The position numbers and the translations under genes are program-made. Under the pieces are notes generated by a model, which saw nothing but the letters and a program-made list of their open reading frames with translations, was not told the DNA's origin and searched no databases. Positions 56,409 through 63,764 of a stretch of 64,000 nt of DNA are shown here, in pieces. The stretch's first letter is position 1. The number at the start of each line of letters is the position of its first letter. Source of the DNA: a virus; IMG/VR virus record IMGVR_UViG_3300000228_000003, positions 27,991 to 91,990 of that record. One strand, given 5' to 3'.

Positions 56409-56837
56409 ATGTCTACACTAACAGTAAATAACACATATAGCTTTAGTACTAAAATACCAGCAGTATTAGGTTCTACGTATAATAATGCTAAACTAGTAGC
56501 TATATTAACACCAGAGCTAGCGGTCACATTGGGTTCTGGCGGTATAGATATACCAACTAACCACATAACTATTGCCAATGAGTTAAGAAAACAAAACGAT
56601 TTAGTCTCTATAAATTATAGAGATTTACAAACTTGGTATTTATTCGATATACAAGGACAACGTAAAATATTTGCTGCGGAGTATTTAATACTGGGTACTG
56701 TAACACAAGTGTCTAATACTAATTTAGATATTAGCATAACAAGTATCAACCCATCGCTTGTTAATATGGTATTAGAAACATTAAAAAAATTATTACCAAC
56801 TAGTGCTATTACACATACTGTAATAACTAGTTCTTAA
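56409..56837 (+). CDS. Hypothetical beta-rich protein, 142 aa
   Basis: ATG with AAGGAAAGACA upstream. AT-rich like core genes, in contrast to the cassette genes on both sides. The protein has ILTPELAVTLGSGGIDIP and a strand pattern YLFDIQGQRKIFAAEYLI typical of a small beta-barrel; it may be a structural or regulatory factor. No family recognised. It interrupts the array of cassette genes, so the array is not purely tandem. Confidence 0.5.
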   Translation: MSTLTVNNTYSFSTKIPAVLGSTYNNAKLVAILTPELAVTLGSGGIDIPTNHITIANELRKQNDLVSINYRDLQTWYLFDIQGQRKIFAAEYLILGTVTQVSNTNLDISITSINPSLVNMVLETLKKLLPTSAITHTVITSS

Positions 56838-56883
56838 TTTATTCTAATTTTATATTATTAATATAGAACATCTATACGGTGTT
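56833..56883 (+). promoter_or_regulatory. Cassette promoter plus leader stem-loop, copy 7
   Basis: TTAATTTATTCTAATTT, TATATTATTAATATAG (56851-56866), stem AACATC/GGTGTT (56867-56872 with 56878-56883), then TACTAAAATAAAAAGGATTTAAAATGG. Confidence 0.7.
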
Positions 56884-56905
56884 ACTAAAATAAAAAGGAT
56901 TTAAA

Positions 56906-57265
56906 ATGGCAACAATAGAAGCTAAAAAGGAAACGGACGAGGAGAACGCGTTCTCTGCTTCGTCGTACGGGGAAGTTGTTACAAAGAATACGGATGAGAA
57001 AGCGTCTATGATAGCCGCGGTAGCTGCTACCGCGGCAATGAATATGTTATCACGCGGTGCAAACCGTGTAATTATATATGACCCAAAGGGTTGTTGTGAA
57101 TGCTGGGCAACTTTAGATAGTACTTGCCATTCACTAGATTGGAATGGGAGACGTGTATCGTCCATCCTAGCTCTTCTAATAAAAATAGCATTGGAAATGT
57201 GCGGAGATAGCTTTGACCTCCTCCCATTATCGATTAATGAAAAGATAACACCTGACGTCAATTAG
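56906..57265 (+). CDS. Cassette family protein 3, truncated, 119 aa
   Basis: N-terminus MATIEAKKETDEENAFSASS joins the MATI start of family member 1 to the DEENAF segment seen in the beta-helix protein. The body (AAMNMLSRG, RVIIYDPKGCCECW, MCGDSFDLLPLS) is close to member 2. It ends early: a TAG stop stands where member 1 has Tyr (VNY). The C-terminal family residues continue in frame after the stop as unread sequence. Whether the shortened protein works is unknown. Confidence 0.55.
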   Translation: MATIEAKKETDEENAFSASSYGEVVTKNTDEKASMIAAVAATAAMNMLSRGANRVIIYDPKGCCECWATLDSTCHSLDWNGRRVSSILALLIKIALEMCGDSFDLLPLSINEKITPDVN

Positions 57266-57313
57266 CACAGAAGGAAGGACTATGGTGATACCCTTAGCTT
57301 TGTCAAGATAGAA
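57266..57313 (+). pseudogene. Unread 3' remnant of cassette family gene 3
   Basis: In frame after the TAG, the bases still encode KDYGDTLSFVKIEH, matching REYGNSIYFAKTEH and RDYGDSLSFAKMED of members 1 and 2. The remnant runs straight into the next leader stem-loop at AAGATAGAACACC, where the promoter box should be. Confidence 0.65.
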
Positions 57314-57327
57314 CACCATATAGTGTT
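57311..57327 (+). promoter_or_regulatory. Leader stem-loop copy 8 without promoter box
   Basis: Perfect AACAC/GTGTT stem (57312-57316 with 57323-57327) followed by TACTAAAATTTAAAAGGATTTTAAAATGG; the AT-rich box seen upstream in the other copies is missing. Confidence 0.6.
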
Positions 57328-57351
57328 ACTAAAATTTAAAAGGATTTTAAA

Positions 57352-57552
57352 ATGGTCTGCATAGAGAGTGCTTTTATCATAACAGATGAGGATACTGCGT
57401 TTTTTACATCCTCCGATTACGCGGACACAGTTACGGAAGCTACGTCGTCTGCAGAGACTCTGTCGGTTATCGCAATGGTATTAGACATGACGACATATGA
57501 TGCTCGTTTACGACCCGTATGGGGAATAGATAGCCTAGATAACGTTATATAG
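57352..57552 (+). CDS. Cassette-type small protein, 66 aa
   Basis: ATG with AAAAGGATTTTAAA upstream. Residues 8-22 (FIITDEDTAFFTSSD) match FTLTDEENAFFVSSD of the beta-helix protein, but the remaining ~40 residues resemble nothing else here. It thus carries the shared N-terminal module on a different, short body, or is a deletion remnant. GC-richer than the following core genes. It has no own promoter box, so it may depend on read-through from copy 7. Confidence 0.5.
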   Translation: MVCIESAFIITDEDTAFFTSSDYADTVTEATSSAETLSVIAMVLDMTTYDARLRPVWGIDSLDNVI

Positions 57553-57569
57553 TAAAAGGAGTAATAGTT

Positions 57570-57896
57570 ATGGATAAGCACAGTGACTTATTAGCAATAT
57601 TAAAAAAGGTAGATAACAAAGTTATTTGTACGCAGGATGAGTTGTCAGTAGCTATAGGACATATTAGTAACGTACTTTATGCTAGAGAGATGTTTTATTT
57701 CGGTTTACCTAAAGCCGATTTAGATATAAACACTAATGATGCAGTTAACGATAATATGCTAAAAGGATTATCTCTTATATACGGAGATAATATTCCAAAA
57801 AATGAAGTAAACATTGTTAAGTATATGCTTAACAACCATGCGGAGGCATTAGCGTTATTAGAGTATTATATACTTTATCATAACTCAGAAATATAA
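57570..57896 (+). CDS. Hypothetical protein, 108 aa
   Basis: ATG with AAAAGGAGTAATAGTT upstream, a strong RBS. AT-rich core-genome composition. Helical, with a charged N-terminus (DLLAILKKVDNKVI) and an AEALALLEYYIL helix at the end; no family recognised. It is closed by a classical terminator (57905-57934). Confidence 0.55.
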   Translation: MDKHSDLLAILKKVDNKVICTQDELSVAIGHISNVLYAREMFYFGLPKADLDINTNDAVNDNMLKGLSLIYGDNIPKNEVNIVKYMLNNHAEALALLEYYILYHNSEI

Positions 57897-57904
57897 ATAA
57901 AAAG

Positions 57905-57934
57905 TAGTAACTATGGGTAATCCCATAGTTACTA
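57905..57934 (+). terminator. Intrinsic terminator, 13-bp stem
   Basis: Perfect stem 57905-57917 with 57922-57934, loop TAAT, then GCTTATTTTTTTT. Confidence 0.8.
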
Positions 57935-57986
57935 GCTTATTTTTTTTATAACTATATTTTTAGATAAGATAATAAAAGGATACTTG

Positions 57987-59075
57987 ATGGCTAACGTGTT
58001 AGTGATATCCGATATACACCTAGGTAGAAATAAAGATTTAACTATTTCTATAATAAACAATTTAAGGGCATACTTTGATACTAATAAAAAACTATTCTCT
58101 AAATTAGATGTTATTATTATAGCTGGCGACACATTCGATAAGTTACTGACTACTAATGGTGTTTTATACGCTATGTGCATAAACTGGTTATTAGAACTAT
58201 GTTTATACTGCAGTGAAAAAAATATAATATTAAGAATACTAGAGGGGACACCTAGTCACGATTGGAAACAAGTTAAGATACTGGATACTATATTAGCTAA
58301 TAACCAAATAAAATTAGATTATAAATATGTAGATACTATTTATATAGAGCATATAACTAATTTAAATATTAATATAGGATATATACCAGACGAGGGTAGT
58401 GTTAGTAACACATATAATGTTTTTAAAGACTATATGAAAGATAATAATATTTTTAATTTAGATTTACTTATTATGCATGGTTTTTTTAAGTATCAACTGC
58501 CACAACTAGTTAACCAAGGACACGATGAGCAAGAATACTTAAATATAGTTAAAGGATATATATGCATAGGTCATATTCACACGCCAAGTGTTTATGCTAA
58601 AATACTAGGACCTGGTAGTTTTGATAGACTAGCACATGGCGAAGAAGAAGATAAGGGCGGGTTGTTTATACACTTAGGTAGTTCTAACTCATATCAGTTT
58701 ATTAAAAACTTTAATGCTACTAAATATAAAACATTAAAGTATAATGAAAAATTAATTAGTATAGATAAGGTAGTTGATGATGTTAGTAAGCTGGTAACAG
58801 AATATAAATACATAAGAGTATTAATTTACACTAATATCTCTATAACTGGCTTAGAAACATCGCTACAAAAGAAATATGCGGATAATGTATTTAGTATAAA
58901 TAAAATAACAAGCGAGGCACAAGCAACACACGAGTTGCCAACTATAAGTTATAATACAGGCTTCCCTATTACTAAAGATAATATAGAACAATTACTTCTT
59001 TTAAGAGTTAAGCATTATAACTTATCAGAAGAAAAACTAAAACTATTTAAGCAAGAACTTCTTAAAATATTGTAA
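57987..59075 (+). CDS. SbcD/Mre11-like metallophosphoesterase, 362 aa
   Basis: Start taken at ATG 57987, seven bases after AAAAGGA; a TTG one codon earlier is possible. Calcineurin-type motifs: SDIHLGRN (D9, H11), AGDTFD (D48), GTPSHD (87-92, replacing the classical GNHD), IMHG (H164), IGHIHTP (H196, H198). The C-terminal ~100 residues are a Lys/Glu-rich extension. Phage relatives act with an SbcC/gp46-type ATPase as DNA end-processing nucleases; the partner is not in this window. Adjacent ATP-grasp and SSB-like genes suggest a DNA-metabolism operon. Confidence 0.8.
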   Translation: MANVLVISDIHLGRNKDLTISIINNLRAYFDTNKKLFSKLDVIIIAGDTFDKLLTTNGVLYAMCINWLLELCLYCSEKNIILRILEGTPSHDWKQVKILDTILANNQIKLDYKYVDTIYIEHITNLNINIGYIPDEGSVSNTYNVFKDYMKDNNIFNLDLLIMHGFFKYQLPQLVNQGHDEQEYLNIVKGYICIGHIHTPSVYAKILGPGSFDRLAHGEEEDKGGLFIHLGSSNSYQFIKNFNATKYKTLKYNEKLISIDKVVDDVSKLVTEYKYIRVLIYTNISITGLETSLQKKYADNVFSINKITSEAQATHELPTISYNTGFPITKDNIEQLLLLRVKHYNLSEEKLKLFKQELLKIL

Positions 59076-59134
59076 TTATATATTATTTAATAAATAGTCA
59101 TTTGTTAATATAAAAAGAAGGAGTATAAACGCTT

Positions 59135-60046
59135 ATGGAGAGTAACACATTATTAGAAAGAACAATTAGCTCATTCGGTGTTAGTATAGGAACTGGTCTT
59201 ATGTTAGAATCTTTATTTAAACCGACAACTAAAAGATACGATGAGGCTAGAATCATACCTGACAATAAAGCTACTGTAAACGATTTTAAATATCATTATA
59301 TAAATGTATTTACACTTATTAGAAATATATTATCTGCAGCTAATAAAAAAAATAAAGACTTAACTAGTAGTAAAAAAACTATAAAAAGTATAGCCGAGGT
59401 GTTATCGTATGAAATAGATTTGCTTTTTGGTTTATACGATAATAGTAATTGTCACTTAGTGCTTTATATGTTAAAATATGATAAAGCACTAAGTGTTATG
59501 AATAGCGGCATAAAGACAGCTAATGGTGAAATGGTTAATAAAATAGAAAAAAATGTATTAGAAGAAGTTTTAGATATTTATGATATTTATAAGAGTGTAT
59601 CTGAAACTTCTCTTAATGACATATTGGTAGATGTTGAGATACAGTCTAATATACGTTTAAATAAACTTAAGGTGGCGGACACTAAGATACTTATAACAAC
59701 TAGTTACCCTTTAGATTTATTAAATCAACATTCTACATATTTTAATATACGTTTATTAGAGTCACACACTGGCGTGATTAAATCTAAGATGAGTTGGTAT
59801 ACTAAATATAATAACATTAAAGATATAATGTTACCATTTAGTAAATATCTACTGTATGTGTTTGGAGACAGTAGTGGCGATATAAAACCACTTGGTATTA
59901 AAGAAAGGCGAGATATACTAGAGATAGCCAAATTAAAAAGCTGGTCTCCTATAACAACGGATGAAAAGGTTAAATTTGATATTAATAATAGTACTTTAGT
60001 TAGTACTATAAAAAAACAGATTTTAGAGATACCTAGTAAAATATAA
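59135..60046 (+). CDS. Hypothetical protein, 303 aa
   Basis: ATG downstream of AGAAGGAGTATAAACGCTT. Helical, with FKYHYINVFTLIRNIL (about 51-66) and a C-terminal segment LESHTGVIKSKMSWYTKY (about 207-224) that looks conserved. I have an impression that similar proteins neighbour phosphoesterase genes in other giant phages, without a known role. It lies between the SbcD-like gene and the ATP-grasp gene and may share their process. Confidence 0.5.
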   Translation: MESNTLLERTISSFGVSIGTGLMLESLFKPTTKRYDEARIIPDNKATVNDFKYHYINVFTLIRNILSAANKKNKDLTSSKKTIKSIAEVLSYEIDLLFGLYDNSNCHLVLYMLKYDKALSVMNSGIKTANGEMVNKIEKNVLEEVLDIYDIYKSVSETSLNDILVDVEIQSNIRLNKLKVADTKILITTSYPLDLLNQHSTYFNIRLLESHTGVIKSKMSWYTKYNNIKDIMLPFSKYLLYVFGDSSGDIKPLGIKERRDILEIAKLKSWSPITTDEKVKFDINNSTLVSTIKKQILEIPSKI

Positions 60047-60059
60047 AAAAGGAAAATAA

Positions 60060-61055
60060 GTGTTAGTAAGAGTACTAATAATAGGAGTAACAATTGAAGA
60101 CATTATTCCTAGTAAAATAAATCTAACGCATAATAATATTGAGTATACTATAGCGGTGTCTGATTTGAATACTAGGTATGACACAGATACTGCTGATTTA
60201 CATATATCGTATAACCCAGCTGGGACATTGATGCCGTTGATACCTGCGGCTAATGTTATTAGCATACCGCAATATGACAAGTTACAGCAGTATGTGTTTC
60301 TAAGTGACCATAAGATACCAACGCCGCTATGTGTGCGTTATTTAAACGGGGTTCATAGTCGTTCATTATCTAATTGTAGTACTATAGATAATGATACTCC
60401 TGTTATAGTAAGAAGTTTAAGAGGTGCTAATGGCCTAGGTATGTTTCGTATACCTTATGGTGTATTAAACTCGGCTTTATACTTTGTAAGTTTGCACAAC
60501 AACGATGTAGATGGGTTTAAGAAAGCTTATACTTCAGCTAGTTTATCCCCTGCTAGTAAAGATAGTATTGTTTATGAGTCTAATTGTGTTATTGTTACTG
60601 AGTATCTTACTGATGTGAAAAATGAGTATCGTGTAGTTATAATAGGAGATTACATAACTATTTATAAAAGGAATAGAACTGTAAAGGATAATGAATTAGT
60701 ACAAGCTAATATTAATAAGGATACATATTTTAATATACCGACGACACACACTATGGTATATAACAACTGTGAAAGTACCTATACTGAGGAGACTCAATCT
60801 TATCTTGATTTACCAGTAGAACAGTACAACGTAATCTTATCTTTAACTAGATTTATGATTAAGCACTTACCAATGGTATATGGGTCTTTAGATTTTTACC
60901 TTAAAGATAATGGTGATGTGGGTATTTTTGAATTTAGTAATCAATTTGGCGTAGCAGTGACGCCCACCGCTACAACAGTACTCTACCACACTGAGTTTAT
61001 TAAAAAACTAGTAATAGAGTATTTAGAAAATCCTATACAAACTTATAATAATTAG
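60060..61055 (+). CDS. ATP-grasp enzyme, 331 aa, GTG start
   Basis: GTG start with AAAAAAGGAAAATAA upstream. ATP-grasp signatures in order: PVIVRSLRGANGLGM (about 114-128, glycine-rich loop after the ATP-binding strand), EYLTDVKNEYRVVIIG (about 181-196), GSLDFYLKDNGDVGIFEFSNQFG (275-297) with D278, E291 and N294 as metal ligands. The N-terminal ~90 residues form a pre-ATP-grasp domain. Closest in style to RimK/tubulin-ligase-type enzymes that add amino acids or peptides to a carboxylate. The substrate is unknown; it could modify a phage or host protein tail. Confidence 0.7.
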   Translation: MLVRVLIIGVTIEDIIPSKINLTHNNIEYTIAVSDLNTRYDTDTADLHISYNPAGTLMPLIPAANVISIPQYDKLQQYVFLSDHKIPTPLCVRYLNGVHSRSLSNCSTIDNDTPVIVRSLRGANGLGMFRIPYGVLNSALYFVSLHNNDVDGFKKAYTSASLSPASKDSIVYESNCVIVTEYLTDVKNEYRVVIIGDYITIYKRNRTVKDNELVQANINKDTYFNIPTTHTMVYNNCESTYTEETQSYLDLPVEQYNVILSLTRFMIKHLPMVYGSLDFYLKDNGDVGIFEFSNQFGVAVTPTATTVLYHTEFIKKLVIEYLENPIQTYNN

Positions 61056-61077
61056 CATAATAGCTATTATTATAAGT
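61041..61077 (+). terminator. Stem-loop after the ATP-grasp gene
   Basis: ACTTATAATAATTAGC pairs with GCTATTATTATAAGT with a single bulge; it overlaps the stop codon. AT-rich and without a T-tract, so moderate. Confidence 0.5.
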
Positions 61078-61116
61078 AATGTAAATATATATGACTAAAT
61101 TAAAAAAGGAACAATA

Positions 61117-61713
61117 ATGAACGCACCATTAGAAGCTGTTGTAAAAAAATTAACAGCATTTACAATAAACAACGAAGACGGCAGTAGTTTAACATGGAGT
61201 GTAAGAAATGGTTATCCTAGAATAACCGTGTTTTTAGACAGAGACCAAAATGGTAAAAGTGACATCATAATGGCTAAATTCGATTTAGTATCATTGCACG
61301 TAGCTTTAACCGCGTTTCTAGATGTAATAAATGCGACAGAAGATAAAGTTGTGAAGTTTAATTGTTCTGATATTAAATATGATAATAATATTAAAACAAA
61401 TGAAAGATATGTACAGTCCACTGTTGCGTTTATTAATAAAGGCGGGATAATTAGTATAGCATTGCGTAGTAGTAAAGGTGTAACTAAAAAGTATGATATG
61501 ATACCAAGTGTGTTCGTTGCGGAACTAGATAACGATGGTACACCTATAACAGATTTAGATAAAACATCCGTAGCTTGGGCTAACGCTTATGTTACTTTAC
61601 TATCTAAAATGATAATAGTATACACAGCAACATTAGACATGAAAGCTATGAAGCAAGAAACTTCTACATCTACTGTAGCTATAAATAACTCGGACGATGA
61701 CGAATTATTTTAA
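61117..61713 (+). CDS. Probable single-stranded DNA-binding protein, 198 aa
   Basis: ATG with AAAAAGGAACAATA upstream. Beta-rich body with SLTWSVRNGYPRITVFLDR (about 21-39), a possible OB-type strand pair with aromatic residues, then an Asn/Ser/Thr linker and an acidic end SDDDELF, like the DDDIPF tip by which bacterial SSB proteins recruit partners. Size and neighbours (SbcD-like, ATP-grasp) agree. The body itself is not recognisable as bacterial SSB, so this is a phage-type SSB by inference. Confidence 0.55.
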   Translation: MNAPLEAVVKKLTAFTINNEDGSSLTWSVRNGYPRITVFLDRDQNGKSDIIMAKFDLVSLHVALTAFLDVINATEDKVVKFNCSDIKYDNNIKTNERYVQSTVAFINKGGIISIALRSSKGVTKKYDMIPSVFVAELDNDGTPITDLDKTSVAWANAYVTLLSKMIIVYTATLDMKAMKQETSTSTVAINNSDDDELF

Positions 61714-61740
61714 AGTATTAATGTGTTTATTATTAATACT
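61714..61740 (+). terminator. Weak AT-rich stem-loop after SSB-like gene
   Basis: AGTATTAAT/ATTAATACT 9-bp stem with a 9-base loop immediately after the stop codon; may also act as a leader for the next gene. Confidence 0.4.
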
Positions 61741-61757
61741 AAGATTAAGGATAATTA

Positions 61758-62090
61758 ATGGTCGTATGCTGGAAAGATTACATTGGTTCACTGGACGACC
61801 ATCCAAATGTGGATAAACTTTCTATCAGGATGGTGGACGATAACTATCAAGACATAATAAATGGAAAAGTTATAGATACAGATAACTTTTATAAAGAGTT
61901 TAAGCCATCCAGTGTTTATTCGATAAGCGATGTGGATAGAGAATACGTTATGTTAAAAGAAGTAAATCATATTTGGTCGCTTTACGATTTAGATAATCTA
62001 TTACTTTTAACAAACGGGTATCATCGGCATAGTAAAGTTATAGGATATGTTATTACTGACAAACCCTGGGTCATCGCAGCTACAATCTGA
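61758..62090 (+). CDS. Hypothetical protein, 110 aa
   Basis: ATG with TTAAGGATAATTA upstream. Asp/Tyr-rich, with VVCWKDYIGSLDDHP at the start and PWVIAATI at the end, probably one small alpha/beta domain. No family recognised. Last gene of its unit before the hairpin at 62115. Confidence 0.5.
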   Translation: MVVCWKDYIGSLDDHPNVDKLSIRMVDDNYQDIINGKVIDTDNFYKEFKPSSVYSISDVDREYVMLKEVNHIWSLYDLDNLLLLTNGYHRHSKVIGYVITDKPWVIAATI

Positions 62091-62114
62091 AAAGTATGTA
62101 AATTTATACCTTTA

Positions 62115-62144
62115 ACTACATATGCCATTTAAGGCATATGTAGT
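62115..62144 (+). terminator. Stem-loop terminator, 12-bp stem
   Basis: Perfect arms 62115-62126 and 62133-62144, loop ATTTAA; AAGGCTACCTTTTTAT follows shortly after. Confidence 0.7.
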
Positions 62145-62185
62145 AAGGCTACCTTTTTATTAGTATTTCTATTTTTTTTTAATCT

Positions 62186-62200
62186 TATATTATTAATTAG
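62186..62200 (+). promoter_or_regulatory. TATATTATTAATTAG promoter-like box
   Basis: Same box as in the cassette leaders with AATCT in front and no AACAYC stem-loop after it; 40 bases before the TTG-started 507-aa gene. Confidence 0.55.
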
Positions 62201-62240
62201 TAACAACTAGTACTAACTATATTTACTTAAAGGAACGCAC

Positions 62241-63764
62241 TTGCTAACATTTGGCTGCACGTTTAAAACACCAGTAATTACCGTTAAATCACCACATGGT
62301 GAAATAACACATTTTGCTATTAGAGCATTAATTTCTAATAGGAATATTGAAAAAGCATCTGGCGCATTACAGTATGAAATATTAAATGCATATTTAAAAT
62401 GGAAAGGTGATATATTTCAAGATACTTTGTTTAATGTATATAAAGAAGCTCTTTCTAACGTACACAATCTAAATAGAGCGTCGCCGTTTTTCCCATTGCC
62501 AGTGCATATACTGTCTAATCTATTAGAGTTAATAGATTTTGAAGAAATACTATATTATATTAAAGAAGTGTATAAGGTTAAACCATTAGCAAGTTTACCA
62601 GATACACTTGATATCAGTATGGTGATTAACGACAAAGGTACTAGGGAACAAACTTATTTAAAAAGTGACTTCTTAGACCTATGTGGGTTATCTATTGTTA
62701 TAAAATTATTAATTCCTATTCTAGGAGAATTAATAAACGAACACAGCGCAGAAATAGACCCTAACCAGAAAGAGTTTATACTTTACCAGATAATTAATAA
62801 CACTAAGTTAGCTAACATACAGCCGTTGCTGAAAGTAAAAGATATGGTAGTGGTATTATTAAAGCAGTATCTAACACCGCAACTAGAGAAGATAATGGTA
62901 TTAGGTAAAAATATTTCTGATAATAATATACATAGTTATATTATAGCTAAGCTATTATTTACAGAAATAGCATATACTGATATACTAAGCGAGACAGATA
63001 CACATAACACTATTGTAGCGATGCATACGTGGACTAAAGCTCAAGCGGAAACAGGGTCTGGTTTTAGTACTAGGATAATGGAGAAGACACCTCCTAGAAC
63101 TATAGGTAGTGATGAAAACGGTCTATCCGAGTCTACGCACGAAGCTGTTAGGACGATTAGTGATATCTCTCCAGGACAAGTAACAGAATATATTTGGGCT
63201 ACTGATAGCATCAGTATTATACTAAAGCAATTAGAGAATAAGCCATATAAACCAAAAGATATAAATTCTGTTATAAAAGCAAGGGACTTAGTCAATAAGG
63301 TTACTAATATAACAATAGCACATATGTGTATATTAGGATTAATGTTTAAAGACTTAATACATCCTAATGCTACTAGGTATATTTATAAAAACAATATACA
63401 TAATCTATTAGCAATAGGTTATGTAATACTAGTAGAGCAAGGTTTTCCAGATGTAGCGGTGCTGTTATTATCTAATAGTGTTGATGATGATATAGGCATT
63501 AATGTATCCTATCAAAAATCAAAGTACACTAATGATATTTTAGTACTATTTAAGAAGTATTATACTTTAGAAAAGGGAGGTGTTAATGTAGCATTAGAGA
63601 TGATTAATAAACTGGCAGTGGAACATATATTATCTAAGAGATGGATACCAGTTTATAATACGGCACAAGAACACACTGGCAGCGTACCGTCTCAAGATAT
63701 TAAGCACGCTATAATAGCATTAATGATACATATGGAGGAAATGAGATGTTTCAAGGTGAAGTAG
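62241..63764 (+). CDS. Hypothetical protein, 507 aa, TTG start
   Basis: TTG start with AAAGGAACGCAC upstream; no nearby ATG. Largely helical, with PVITVKSPHGEITHFAIRAL at the N-terminus, a low-complexity region around 265-300 (RIMEKTPPRTIGSDE) and further helices. Its end overlaps the next gene by 19 bases. I do not recognise a family; the style resembles unannotated structural or assembly proteins of giant phages. Confidence 0.5.
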   Translation: MLTFGCTFKTPVITVKSPHGEITHFAIRALISNRNIEKASGALQYEILNAYLKWKGDIFQDTLFNVYKEALSNVHNLNRASPFFPLPVHILSNLLELIDFEEILYYIKEVYKVKPLASLPDTLDISMVINDKGTREQTYLKSDFLDLCGLSIVIKLLIPILGELINEHSAEIDPNQKEFILYQIINNTKLANIQPLLKVKDMVVVLLKQYLTPQLEKIMVLGKNISDNNIHSYIIAKLLFTEIAYTDILSETDTHNTIVAMHTWTKAQAETGSGFSTRIMEKTPPRTIGSDENGLSESTHEAVRTISDISPGQVTEYIWATDSISIILKQLENKPYKPKDINSVIKARDLVNKVTNITIAHMCILGLMFKDLIHPNATRYIYKNNIHNLLAIGYVILVEQGFPDVAVLLLSNSVDDDIGINVSYQKSKYTNDILVLFKKYYTLEKGGVNVALEMINKLAVEHILSKRWIPVYNTAQEHTGSVPSQDIKHAIIALMIHMEEMRCFKVK

